In this document: piece after piece, positions 1 through 7,984 of the stretch
How positions within the stretch are numbered: the first letter of the stretch is position 1
How the letters are laid out: every line of letters begins with the position of its first letter
Assembly (NCBI GenBank): GCA_001995005.1
Contig: MDJN01000106.1
Location: 1-12,019 of the forward strand
Length of the DNA stretch: 12,019 bases
Direction of reading: 5' to 3'
From: Candidatus Parepulonipiscium sp. PG-Nun2H_MBin03
Lineage (GTDB): Bacteria; Bacillota; Clostridia; Lachnospirales; Cellulosilyticaceae
Made by a program: the position numbers and the translations under genes
Notes under the pieces: generated by a model
Database searches by the model: none
The model's input: only the letters and a program-made list of their open reading frames with translations
Told to the model about the DNA's origin: nothing

Positions 1-318
1 AATTTTGATTTTTATCTCTAATAGTTGTATATCATCTAAATTAAATTTTCCGAACTGTTTTTTTATATAATCAGTGGCAAAATCTTGCCACAAAAGACCG
101 AATGCAGAGTACGGAATACCATCTGGGCGTAATTTCTTATCATTACTATGATGGTCATACTCTCCTCCGCCTACGTCAGCAACTAAATCACACGTATTTA
201 ACACTTCATCATCTCTTGTTCTGATTACTTCAATTTCAGGAAAAATTCCCTTAATTAAAGCTACACAAAATACATCATCAGCATGAAAACTACCACTATG
301 AACTGCCATTTTTTTCAT
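1..318 (-). CDS. MYG1-family (UPF0160) DHH-type hydrolase, N-terminal part only
   Basis: The frame is open from an ATG at 318 to the left edge of the window, giving 106 residues and no stop, so the C-terminal part is missing. The N-terminus carries the MYG1 signature: HSGSFHADD at residues 7-15, then an RTRDD stretch, then DVGGGEYDHH, followed by GIPYSAFGLLW. The His and Asp residues of these motifs are the expected metal ligands of this DHH-like fold. Eukaryotic MYG1 is described as an RNA exonuclease; the bacterial role is poorly defined, so no substrate is claimed. Two in-frame ATGs compete, at 324 and 318. The one at 318 is preferred because it lies 8 nt from the AGGAG at 327-331, whereas the one at 324 is only 2 nt away. 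The gene is the last visible member of the miaB-mutS-mutL unit. Confidence 0.88.
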   Translation of the reverse strand, partial: MKKMAVHSGSFHADDVFCVALIKGIFPEIEVIRTRDDEVLNTCDLVADVGGGEYDHHSNDKKLRPDGIPYSAFGLLWQDFATDYIKKQFGKFNLDDIQLLEIKIKI

Positions 319-326
319 TATCATTT

Positions 327-332
327 CTCCTA
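327..332 (-). promoter_or_regulatory. Ribosome binding site of the MYG1 gene, overlapping the mutL stop codon
   Basis: The minus strand reads TAGGAG here. Its first three bases are the TAG stop of mutL and the AGGAG core is the Shine-Dalgarno sequence for the MYG1-family gene. The 8-nt spacing to the ATG at 318 decides that start. The overlap suggests that ribosomes ending on mutL help start translation of the next gene; this coupling is inferred. Confidence 0.7.
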
Positions 333-2153
333 AATTCTTTTAAATAATTTTTCTATATCTGCTTTCTTTAAGCTTATTAAAGTAGGTCTGCCGTGCGGGC
401 AAGTATAAGGGTTTTCAAGCATTAATAACGCTTCTATCAACGCTTTACACTCTTGTTTATCTATAATATTATTTCCTTTTATGGCCGATTTACAAGCCAT
501 TTGAATAATTTTTTCTTCTTGTGATAAATAAATATTTTTCTGACTAAATTGCTGAAAAAAATCTGTTAATCCTTCTGTGGACATTGGTTTATCAAATAAT
601 ACAGGAACTTCTCGTATAATAAGGCTATTTTCTCCGAAAACTTCGATTTGAAATCCCATTTTAACTAGAATATCAATATTTATATTCTCAACTTCTTCTG
701 GAGTTAAATTAATAGTTATAGGTACTATAAGTTGCTGTTGGTGTATAGTATTATTTAAATAATCTTGTAAATATTTCTCGTATATTACCTTTTCATGAGC
801 GGCATGTTGGTCCATCAATAATATTTTATTTAAATGTTTTACCAACCAATACGTACTAAATATCTGTCCTATTATAATATAATCTACTCCTTCTTGAGGT
901 TTATTTTTTTGCAATTTATTATTATTTTCTGCATATACTTCGGGTGTATTTTCTGTATTTTTTTGTGTATTTTCTGCATTAATTTGTGTTAATAAAGATG
1001 GTGTTATTTCGCTGCTATAGTCATTTATAAGTTGATCTATTTTGTAATTTTCTACTTCTTTATGAGTAACAAAAAAAGAATTATCTGCTTCTTTTCTTGT
1101 AGTATTTTGATTATTAGATTGAGAATTATTGGTCCTGTCTATAAAGGAATTTGAAAATTCTGGGATTAGATTTGTATTTTTAAGTTTACTATTAACAGCA
1201 TCATATACGTGATTATATACTAAATCTGGATCTTTAAATCTAATTTCTAGTTTAGTAGGATGGACATTTACGTCTATATCAGCAGGTGAAATATTAATAT
1301 GCAGTATTGATACCGGGAATTTCCCTACCATTGTTAGAGTTTTATATGCCTCTTCAACAGCTTTGTTTAGCAAGTGACTAGTAATATACCTACTATTTAT
1401 AAAAAATATTTGCAAATTTCTGTTAGGTCTATTTATAGCGGGCATACCTATTCTTCCTGCTATTGTGATATCATTTTGTTGATATTTTAGAGGTATAGTT
1501 TGATCGGTAATATTTTTGCCGTATAAATTAAAAATCACTTGTTTTAAATCAATATTACCATTAGTTTGAAAGGTTAGTTTATTGTTATTAAAATACTTAA
1601 ATGAGATATTAGGATTAGCTAACGCTAATTTATATAAGTAGTTAGTAATTTTACTAGCTTCTCTTGCAGGGGATTTTAAAAATTCTTTTCTAGCAGGGAC
1701 ATTAAAAAATAAATTACGTATAATAAATGTCGTTCCACTAGGTGCTGCTATTTCTTCAGAAGTTTGTATCTTACTAGCCACTACTACCATTCTTTTCCCA
1801 GTAAGACTTAACGGTTCTTTTGTTATAATTTCAACTTCTGATACAGCAGCAATACTAGCTAGTGCCTCACCTCTAAATCCTAGCGAATTAATGCTTAATA
1901 GATCATGTGCTACTTGTATTTTGCTTGTTGAGTGTCTTAGAAAAGCCAACTCCACATCATCTTTTTTGATACCATTACCGTTATCTGTAACTCTAATTAA
2001 ACTAATGCCGCCCTTTTGTATCTCAATAATTATGCTACTAGCCATTGCATCTATGCTGTTTTCTACCAATTCTTTTACAACAGCGGCAGGGTTTTCAACC
2101 ACTTCACCTGCTGCTATTTGATTTATCGTATGTGTATCTAGTATTCGTATCAT
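330..2153 (-). CDS. mutL: DNA mismatch repair endonuclease MutL
   Basis: MutL links mismatch recognition by MutS to strand removal. The 607-residue length is normal. The N-terminal GHKL ATPase shows motif I around ENSIDA (31-36), motif II DNGNG (57-61) and motif III with RHSTSK (73-78) and GFRGEALAS (92-100). Residues about 330-420 are an Asn/Gln/Lys-rich low-complexity linker. The C-terminal domain has the full endonuclease set: DQHAAHE (448-454), ACKSAIKGN (553-561) and CPHGRPT (585-591), which binds metal ions and nicks DNA in bacteria lacking MutH. QQLIVP (473-478) matches the clamp-binding motif known in Bacillus MutL. The start follows AAAGGAAG and lies 13 bp after the mutS stop, so the two are probably cotranscribed. 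Nothing looks broken. Confidence 0.98.
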   Translation of the reverse strand: MIRILDTHTINQIAAGEVVENPAAVVKELVENSIDAMASSIIIEIQKGGISLIRVTDNGNGIKKDDVELAFLRHSTSKIQVAHDLLSINSLGFRGEALASIAAVSEVEIITKEPLSLTGKRMVVVASKIQTSEEIAAPSGTTFIIRNLFFNVPARKEFLKSPAREASKITNYLYKLALANPNISFKYFNNNKLTFQTNGNIDLKQVIFNLYGKNITDQTIPLKYQQNDITIAGRIGMPAINRPNRNLQIFFINSRYITSHLLNKAVEEAYKTLTMVGKFPVSILHINISPADIDVNVHPTKLEIRFKDPDLVYNHVYDAVNSKLKNTNLIPEFSNSFIDRTNNSQSNNQNTTRKEADNSFFVTHKEVENYKIDQLINDYSSEITPSLLTQINAENTQKNTENTPEVYAENNNKLQKNKPQEGVDYIIIGQIFSTYWLVKHLNKILLMDQHAAHEKVIYEKYLQDYLNNTIHQQQLIVPITINLTPEEVENINIDILVKMGFQIEVFGENSLIIREVPVLFDKPMSTEGLTDFFQQFSQKNIYLSQEEKIIQMACKSAIKGNNIIDKQECKALIEALLMLENPYTCPHGRPTLISLKKADIEKLFKRI

Positions 2154-2166
2154 AGGTCATCTTCCT

Positions 2167-4683
2167 TTAATTGTTAGCTAAATTTTGTAAAGTATATATC
2201 ATGTCTATTGCTATTGCCGGAGTGATATTCATAACATCTATATTTTGTATAGTAGTTTTTAACTTATCTGCTTTTTCATCAGTATTATTTGATGTTACTG
2301 CTTCAGTATTATTTGGTTTTACTGCTATAGTATTTTGTTGTCTAATTATTTCGTAGGCTCTATTTAATACATCTTGGGGGAGCCCGGCAAGCTTTGCCAC
2401 TTGTACCCCATAACTTTTATTAACTCGTCCTTTAATAATTTTGTGCAAAAATATTATATCTTCTCCTAATTCTTTTATAGATACACAATAATTCTTTATA
2501 TTAGAATATTCGCTAACTATATCTGTTAATTCATGATAATGAGTAGAAAATAAAGTTTTTGCACCAATAGAATGAGTTATATATTCAATTATAGATTGTG
2601 CAATACTTAGCCCATCAAGAGTACTGGTACCTCTTCCTATTTCATCTAGAATGAGCAAACTATTTTTTGTAGCATTATTTAGTATATTAGCGACTTCCAT
2701 CATCTCAACCATAAAAGTACTTTTGCCAGAAGCTAAATCATCAGCAGCTCCAACTCGTGTAAATATTCTGTCCACAATTCCTATACTAGCACTTGTAGCA
2801 GGTACAAAAGAGCCTATTTGTGCCATAAGAACTATTAGTGCTACTTGTCTCATATAGGTTGATTTCCCAGCCATATTAGGCCCTGTAATCAATAATATTT
2901 GTTCGCTAGTTTGATTTAGTGCAGTATCATTTGATATAAACGAATGCTTTAATATATTTTCAATTACAGGATGCCTGCCATCTTTTATATCAATTATGCC
3001 ATCAGTTGTTAAAGTAGGTTTTACATAGTCCTGTTTTATGGCTACATCGGCAAATGAGGTATATATATCAAGTTTAGATATATTTTTAGACACATCTAAT
3101 ATTCTAGAAATATGTTTTTTGATAGTATCTTTTATTTCAGTAAATATTTCATTTTCTAGTGCTATAAGTTTTTCGTCAGCACCTAAGATATCCTCTTCGA
3201 TATCTTTTAGCTCTTGTATAATATATCTCTCGCAATTTGACAAAGTTTGTTTTCTAATATAAGAATCTGGTACTAAGTTAATATTAGATTTTGTAACCTC
3301 TAAAAAATATCCAAAAACCCGATTATATTTTATCTTTAAATTCTTTATACCAGTGGCCTCTCGTTCTCTTACTTCAATATTAACAAGCCAAGAGGAACCT
3401 TGTTCTTTTATAGCTTTTAGTTTATCAATTTCTTCATTGTATCCTTGTTTTATTATGCCTACTTCTTCATCAATAGAAGAATCTATTAATTGATATATAT
3501 CTTCTAAAGTATCAAGGTCATTATATATTTTCTTTAATTCTGTGCATTTGACTTCTATTAGAAGATGTTTTATCTGAGGTAAAATCCTAATAGAATTTTT
3601 TAGTGTCAGCAAATGTTTTGGGACACAACCACCATAGGCTATTTTAGCAACCATTTTTTCGATATCATAAATCATTTTCAGTGCATCTTTTAATTCTGTC
3701 ATAAGATATACATTATCTACTAATTCTGAAGTAGCATCCAATCTCTTTGTAATTTTATTTTTACTAATAAGCGGATTTAATAAAATATCTTTTAAATATC
3801 TACTGCCCATTGGTGTTTCAGTGCTATCTAAGACTGCTAATAAAGACCCTTTCTTAGTTTTTTCTCGCAATGTTTGCGTAAGTTCTAAGTTTGTCCTAGT
3901 AGAATGGTCTAGTATCATAGTCGAATTAATATTATAATTACTTATTTTATTTAAGTGTTCTAAGGCAACTTTTTGTGTATCTTGTAAATAATAAAATAAC
4001 GATGCACAAGAAATTATTTGAGTACTATCCGTAAGTCCTATGCCTTCAAGAGATAATATATTGAAATGTTCGATTAATTTCACATTAGATAGATCATAGT
4101 CTAAAATATATTCTGGTATCAACTCAATTAAACAATTTAACTGATTTTTTAAAAATCTATCAATCTCTGAACCTATGAGTGACGAATTTATTAGACATTC
4201 AACAGGATTATACTTTGATATTTCATCGGTAACCCTTTGTACTCCCCCTTCTATCAACGTAGTTTTCCAAGTACAAGATGCAATATCACAAATGCTAATA
4301 CCATATTTATTTTTTAGATGCACAATACTTAGTATATAATTATTAGTATCATCAATTATTGTACCTGGGGTAACGACACGTATTACGTCTCTTTTTACAA
4401 TATTATTAGTAGAAGCTGATTCTACCTGCTCACAAAGGGCTACTTTGTGTCCGTTTTGTACTAATTTTTTAATATAATTTTCGGCCGAATGATGAGGAAC
4501 TCCGCACATAGGCGCTTTTTGCTTATTTCCACAATCTCGTTGTGTTAAAGTAATTTCTAAAACTTTACTGGCTAATATGGCATCTTCATAAAACATCTCA
4601 TAAAAATCCCCTAGTCTAAAAAATAATATACAATTTTGGTATTTTTCCTTAATTTCAAAATATTGTTTCATCATTGGAGTCAT
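2167..4683 (-). CDS. mutS: DNA mismatch recognition ATPase MutS
   Basis: MutS binds mispairs and small loops, then recruits MutL in an ATP-dependent way. At 838 residues it is slightly short of the usual 850-880. The mismatch-binding Phe-X-Glu motif is at F27-Y28-E29 inside GDFYEMFYEDA. Connector, lever and clamp domains fill about 120-560. The ATPase has Walker A GPNMAGKST (601-609), a signature region near 648-656, Walker B LLILDE (676-681) with GRGTSTLDG after it, and the STHYHEL switch (713-719). The extreme C-terminus (about 812-838) matches the usual TP-x-x-A helical end. Between them lies an odd linker with two copies of an eight-residue unit (787-802) and no QLSLF-like clamp motif that I can see. 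The start follows GAGAGGA at good spacing, 19 bp after the miaB stop. Confidence 0.98.
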   Translation of the reverse strand: MTPMMKQYFEIKEKYQNCILFFRLGDFYEMFYEDAILASKVLEITLTQRDCGNKQKAPMCGVPHHSAENYIKKLVQNGHKVALCEQVESASTNNIVKRDVIRVVTPGTIIDDTNNYILSIVHLKNKYGISICDIASCTWKTTLIEGGVQRVTDEISKYNPVECLINSSLIGSEIDRFLKNQLNCLIELIPEYILDYDLSNVKLIEHFNILSLEGIGLTDSTQIISCASLFYYLQDTQKVALEHLNKISNYNINSTMILDHSTRTNLELTQTLREKTKKGSLLAVLDSTETPMGSRYLKDILLNPLISKNKITKRLDATSELVDNVYLMTELKDALKMIYDIEKMVAKIAYGGCVPKHLLTLKNSIRILPQIKHLLIEVKCTELKKIYNDLDTLEDIYQLIDSSIDEEVGIIKQGYNEEIDKLKAIKEQGSSWLVNIEVREREATGIKNLKIKYNRVFGYFLEVTKSNINLVPDSYIRKQTLSNCERYIIQELKDIEEDILGADEKLIALENEIFTEIKDTIKKHISRILDVSKNISKLDIYTSFADVAIKQDYVKPTLTTDGIIDIKDGRHPVIENILKHSFISNDTALNQTSEQILLITGPNMAGKSTYMRQVALIVLMAQIGSFVPATSASIGIVDRIFTRVGAADDLASGKSTFMVEMMEVANILNNATKNSLLILDEIGRGTSTLDGLSIAQSIIEYITHSIGAKTLFSTHYHELTDIVSEYSNIKNYCVSIKELGEDIIFLHKIIKGRVNKSYGVQVAKLAGLPQDVLNRAYEIIRQQNTIAVKPNNTEAVTSNNTDEKADKLKTTIQNIDVMNITPAIAIDMIYTLQNLANN
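2280..2327 (-). repeat. Two tandem 24-bp repeats inside the mutS C-terminal linker
   Basis: Units 2280-2303 and 2304-2327 agree at 21 of 24 bases by hand alignment. They are in frame and encode AVKPNNTE and AVTSNNTD, residues 787-802 of MutS. They lie in a linker after the ATPase domain, where length changes should be tolerated. A third partial match (TAGTATTTT) follows at 2328-2336. Confidence 0.8.
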
Positions 4684-4702
4684 AATATGTTTCCTCTCTA
4701 TA

Positions 4703-6043
4703 TTAATATAACTGTCCTGTTAAATAATGTGTTTTAGCATCTATAATTGTTACATCAACAAATTGTCCTATAAGATTTTCAGGTGCTTTAACATGTACTA
4801 AAATACCTGAATCTGTTCTACCACTTAATACTTGTTTATCATTTTTACTAACTTCTTCTAATAATATTTTATATAATTTACCGATTTGTTTATGCATAAA
4901 TTCGGCTGATATATCATCTAAAGTTTCAACTAGTGTATTAAAACGCTTTTTTATAGTATCCTCGTCAACTTGATTTTTCATAGTAGCCGCCGGAGTACCA
5001 GTACGTTTTGAATATATAAAAGTAAACGCACTTAAATAGCCAACTTTTTTTACAACATCTAAAGTTTCATTAAAGTCTTCTGCAGTTTCTCCAGGAAATC
5101 CTACTATTATATCAGTAGTCAAAGTTATATCAGGGATAGCTCGCTTTATTTTATCTACTAAAGTTAGATAATCTTCTTTAGTATAAACTCTATTCATTTT
5201 GTTTAAAATATTGGTACTACCTGATTGCACTGGTAAGTGAATACTCTTACAAATCTTTTTAGAATTAGCAATAACTTCTATTAGTTCATCACTAAAATCC
5301 TTTGGGTGAGGGGTCATAAATCTTATTCGTTCAATACCATTAATGTTTTCAATTGATTTTAGTAAAGATGCAAATGAGTTACTATATGAATTAACATTTT
5401 GTCCTAGCAACATAATTTCCTTTACACCATCATTTGCAAGATTTTGAACTTGGTTTATGATATCTGTTATTTCTCTACTTCTTTCACGCCCACGTACATA
5501 TGGAACTATGCAATAAGTGCAGAAATTATTACATCCATACATAATATTTACACAAGATTTAAAGTTATATTTTCTAATACTCGGTAAATCTTCCACTATT
5601 TCTTCATGAGTTTCCCATATATCAATAATTTTATCACCTGTTTCTATTCTAGTTTGCAAAAGTTCAGGCAATTTATAAATATTATATGTGCCAAATATTA
5701 TGTCTACAAAATTATAACTCTTTTTTAAAGTGTTTAATACCACATCTTGTTGCATCATACACCCGCATAAAGCTACCATAAAATTTGGATTTTTACTTTT
5801 GCGTGACTTCAGATGTCCAAGCTTGCCAAATATTTTAAGTTCAGCATTTTCTCTTACACAGCAAGTATTATATATAATAAAATCAGCTGTTTTTTCGCTA
5901 TCTGTTTTTTGGTAGCCAATATCTGTTAGTATACCTTCAATTTTTTCAGAATCATGTGCATTCATTTGGCAACCAAAGGTAGCTATAAAATATGTTAAAC
6001 CTTCCTCTCTTATATAGTTTTCTAATTTATCTAGATTTTGCAT
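4703..6043 (-). CDS. miaB: tRNA-2-methylthio-N6-dimethylallyladenosine synthase MiaB
   Basis: MiaB is a radical-SAM enzyme that adds a methylthio group to i6A37 of tRNAs reading codons that begin with U. The 446-residue length is typical. The N-terminal MTTase domain has three cluster cysteines: C25 in TFGCQMN, C61 in NTCCVRENA and C95 in CGCMMQ. The radical-SAM motif CNNFCTYC gives C171, C175 and C178, which hold the SAM-binding 4Fe-4S cluster; PYVRGRERSR follows. Later landmarks are LGQNVNSY (213-220), HLPVQSGS (269-276) and DIIVGFPGET (311-320). A TRAM RNA-binding domain covers about 383-446. An extra cysteine sits at 62 and another at 93. The ribosome binding site GGAGG is at 6054-6058. 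It heads a unit with mutS and mutL, an arrangement known in Firmicutes. Confidence 0.97.
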   Translation of the reverse strand: MQNLDKLENYIREEGLTYFIATFGCQMNAHDSEKIEGILTDIGYQKTDSEKTADFIIYNTCCVRENAELKIFGKLGHLKSRKSKNPNFMVALCGCMMQQDVVLNTLKKSYNFVDIIFGTYNIYKLPELLQTRIETGDKIIDIWETHEEIVEDLPSIRKYNFKSCVNIMYGCNNFCTYCIVPYVRGRERSREITDIINQVQNLANDGVKEIMLLGQNVNSYSNSFASLLKSIENINGIERIRFMTPHPKDFSDELIEVIANSKKICKSIHLPVQSGSTNILNKMNRVYTKEDYLTLVDKIKRAIPDITLTTDIIVGFPGETAEDFNETLDVVKKVGYLSAFTFIYSKRTGTPAATMKNQVDEDTIKKRFNTLVETLDDISAEFMHKQIGKLYKILLEEVSKNDKQVLSGRTDSGILVHVKAPENLIGQFVDVTIIDAKTHYLTGQLY

Positions 6044-6070
6044 TTGTATTTATCCTCCAAAACTACTTTT

Positions 6071-6076
6071 ATTATA
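6071..6076 (-). promoter_or_regulatory. Candidate -10 box for the miaB-mutS-mutL unit
   Basis: The minus strand reads a perfect TATAAT here, just after the terminator of the previous operon and 27 bases before the miaB start codon. A transcript would have a leader of roughly 20 nt containing the GGAGG site. No good -35 element is seen: the hexamer at 17-nt spacing (6094-6099) is GCGTCT. In such AT-rich DNA a lone TATAAT is weak evidence; position is the main argument. Confidence 0.4.
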
Positions 6077-6086
6077 GTATCGCCAT

Positions 6087-6113
6087 AAAAAAAAGACGCT
6101 ATACAAAGCGCCT
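6087..6113 (-). terminator. Rho-independent terminator after the PilZ/HD-GYP operon
   Basis: On the minus strand AGGCGCT pairs with AGCGTCT around the loop TTGTAT, giving a seven-pair stem with one G-U wobble; the last stem base is the first of eight T residues. It begins 13 nt past the stop codon of the HD-GYP gene. It separates the c-di-GMP cassette from miaB. The GC-rich stem stands out in an AT-rich region. Confidence 0.85.
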
Positions 6114-6126
6114 ATATCAAGTATCA

Positions 6127-7155
6127 TTAATCAACATAAAATACTATCCGCTGAATGTTTAAATTAAAAATTTTGTATAAAGCTAATTCTTCTCCTACTT
6201 CATAAGTATTGCTCTTTAATATTTTAATATGAGGTTGAAAAGGATTCATAGATTTTTGATTAATTACAACAGCAATATCTTTATTTGTTAGTTCAACTAA
6301 AGTATCTGGTTTATATATAGACACATTATCTCTAAAAATTCCTAAATAGTTAGGATCAAGAGAAGGAATTCTTTTAACAAAGTTTGCTTCTAAGGAACTA
6401 CATTGTATTTCGCTCTCTTCTTGTAAACTATAATATAAATCTATTATGGACATAACTCTTACACCTTTAGGTATACTCTCACCTTTTAATCCTTCAATAT
6501 ATCCGCTTCCATCATATAATTCTTCATGATATAGTATAATTTGTAACACATCATCTGGTAAGTTATAGTTACTTTTTAAATATTCATAGCTTTTAAGTGG
6601 ATGCTTCTTATTATTTTCACCACTTTTCCATTTTACATTAGGAGTTACTAGAGATACATCTCTAAGTAATGCCCCTAGACATATCGCAGCTGTTTGACGC
6701 TTGTTAAAATTTAGTTTTAATGCAAATAAAGTACTCATCATAGCCATATAGATAATTTTTTCTTCCATATTATAATCACCTAACTTCCTAGGTTCATATA
6801 TTAATTCTAAATCATCTTTTCTAGGCGTAAAATAGTCTATAATTTCATTAACAATATGGATTGCATTCATTAATAATTCATTAGTAGCTATTCCAAGAGC
6901 TGTCATATGAGCTATTTGCTTTAGAGCCATTATATTTCTTATAATTGTTACAGATTCTATAGTACTATGATGGCCCTCATCGTAACAATACTCATCTAAA
7001 ACATATACTATAGAAATATTTTCTTCTTTTAATTTCGTAATATCTGATTTTGTAACTTTGTGTTCTTTAGGCAATAAAATAGCCGCATCTTTATTAAATA
7101 TATCTGCTGCTATTTTACTACGTTCTCTTAATCTATTTGTAGGTACACACCTCAT
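6127..7155 (-). CDS. Degenerate HD-GYP domain protein, probable non-catalytic c-di-GMP sensor
   Basis: Active HD-GYP enzymes hydrolyse cyclic di-GMP using a metal centre. This 342-residue protein has the usual N-terminal segment (about 1-60), an HD-GYP core (about 125-245) and a C-terminal beta-rich tail (about 280-315). The core is recognisable from GALLRDVSL (161-169), KHP (184-186), YHEELYDGSGYIEGLKG (209-225) and SIIDLYYSL (236-244). Key residues differ from consensus: the HD pair is R165-D166, the HH pair is Y209-H210, and GYP is GYI (218-220). H185, H210 and D239 remain. I therefore infer loss of hydrolysis with a kept fold, though residual binding is possible. The reading frame is intact, so this is not ordinary gene decay. 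Its ribosome binding site AAGGAG overlaps the stop of the PilZ gene 13 bp upstream, which supports a shared transcript. Confidence 0.85.
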   Translation of the reverse strand: MRCVPTNRLRERSKIAADIFNKDAAILLPKEHKVTKSDITKLKEENISIVYVLDEYCYDEGHHSTIESVTIIRNIMALKQIAHMTALGIATNELLMNAIHIVNEIIDYFTPRKDDLELIYEPRKLGDYNMEEKIIYMAMMSTLFALKLNFNKRQTAAICLGALLRDVSLVTPNVKWKSGENNKKHPLKSYEYLKSNYNLPDDVLQIILYHEELYDGSGYIEGLKGESIPKGVRVMSIIDLYYSLQEESEIQCSSLEANFVKRIPSLDPNYLGIFRDNVSIYKPDTLVELTNKDIAVVINQKSMNPFQPHIKILKSNTYEVGEELALYKIFNLNIQRIVFYVD

Positions 7156-7168
7156 GTTTAATCACTCC

Positions 7169-7963
7169 TTACTTTCTACGCTTTTGTTTGTGGCTAAATA
7201 AAATTTCTCGTTGTAGTAATAATATATTTTGTAGTAATTGTTCTTGTAGATTAAATTCAACGTCTATAAACGCTATACGATATATATATTTACCAGTAGA
7301 ACATTTCTCATAAAATGATAATATTTTCCCCCTAATATTATATTCTATGTCCTGAATGATAAATTTCGTACTTACAATAATTTCAGGAGTGAAAAATTCA
7401 CTAGTAATAATTTTTAATCCACCAGCACTTATATCTAACGTTTCTACAGTAATTATATCTGGATTAGGAATTATTTGACCTGCATCGTCATATTGCGTAT
7501 CATATACTATATCGGGATTAATATTTATTATTATTGGCAAAGTAGTTTCTAATCTAAAATAATTGCGTTGTCGTTTAAGGTGAAGAGGAGCTACAATTTG
7601 TACTACATAAAATAAAGAATTACCTTTTTGAAGTTTTTTAACAAATATAGCCTTAGCTAAATATAAAGAAGTACTTGTATTAAAATTTAGCATGTATTCA
7701 TTATGTAACCTAAAAAATTGTAAAGTACTTAGGCTTTCTACTATTAGTTGCATTCCTTGCCAAGCAGTTAATTTTACAATAACCGACTCCCCTTCAATCG
7801 GTATTTCAAGACTAAAGTTTAAATCTGATAGTATAGTTGTTTTATGTTCATCAATGCTAGTTGCTATTTCTTTTTGTTGTTCTTGTTTAGCTTTTAGTTC
7901 AAGTTCTTTTTTTCGCAGTAATATCTCTTTTACTTCTGATAATCTGTTTTTTGTTCGTTCCAT
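7169..7963 (-). CDS. YcgR-like PilZ domain protein with N-terminal coiled coil
   Basis: PilZ domains bind cyclic di-GMP and pass the signal to flagella, secretion or polysaccharide machinery. This 264-residue protein begins with a charged Lys/Glu/Gln-rich helix (1-40) that looks like a coiled coil. A YcgR-type beta domain covers about 45-125 and a PilZ domain about 130-245. Both ligand motifs are intact: RNYFR (133-137, RxxxR) and DISAGG (177-182, DxSxxG). It ends in a basic tail, KQKRRK. It is a paralogue of the gene just upstream, sharing PLH-x-KR-x-RNYFR and YIYR-x-AF. It lacks an obvious signal peptide or membrane segment, so it is probably cytosolic. The ribosome binding site is an unusual run, AAGGGGGGAG, seven bases before the ATG. 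The target protein cannot be read from the sequence. Confidence 0.9.
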   Translation of the reverse strand: MERTKNRLSEVKEILLRKKELELKAKQEQQKEIATSIDEHKTTILSDLNFSLEIPIEGESVIVKLTAWQGMQLIVESLSTLQFFRLHNEYMLNFNTSTSLYLAKAIFVKKLQKGNSLFYVVQIVAPLHLKRQRNYFRLETTLPIIININPDIVYDTQYDDAGQIIPNPDIITVETLDISAGGLKIITSEFFTPEIIVSTKFIIQDIEYNIRGKILSFYEKCSTGKYIYRIAFIDVEFNLQEQLLQNILLLQREILFSHKQKRRK

Positions 7964-7984
7964 TTACGCTCCCCCCTTAATACA

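Noticed and set aside
1891..2121. Plus-strand open frame opposite the mutL ATPase domain
   Set aside because: It lies wholly inside a well-conserved gene on the other strand, and its product has no recognisable motif.
2280..2327. 24-bp repeats as a CRISPR array or mobile-element trace
   Set aside because: There are only two adjacent units without spacers. They are in frame within mutS and encode an octapeptide repeat.
6127..7155. HD-GYP gene as a frameshifted pseudogene
   Set aside because: The frame is continuous, and the N-terminal, core and C-terminal segments are all recognisable with a good ribosome binding site. Loss of motifs is by substitution, not disruption.
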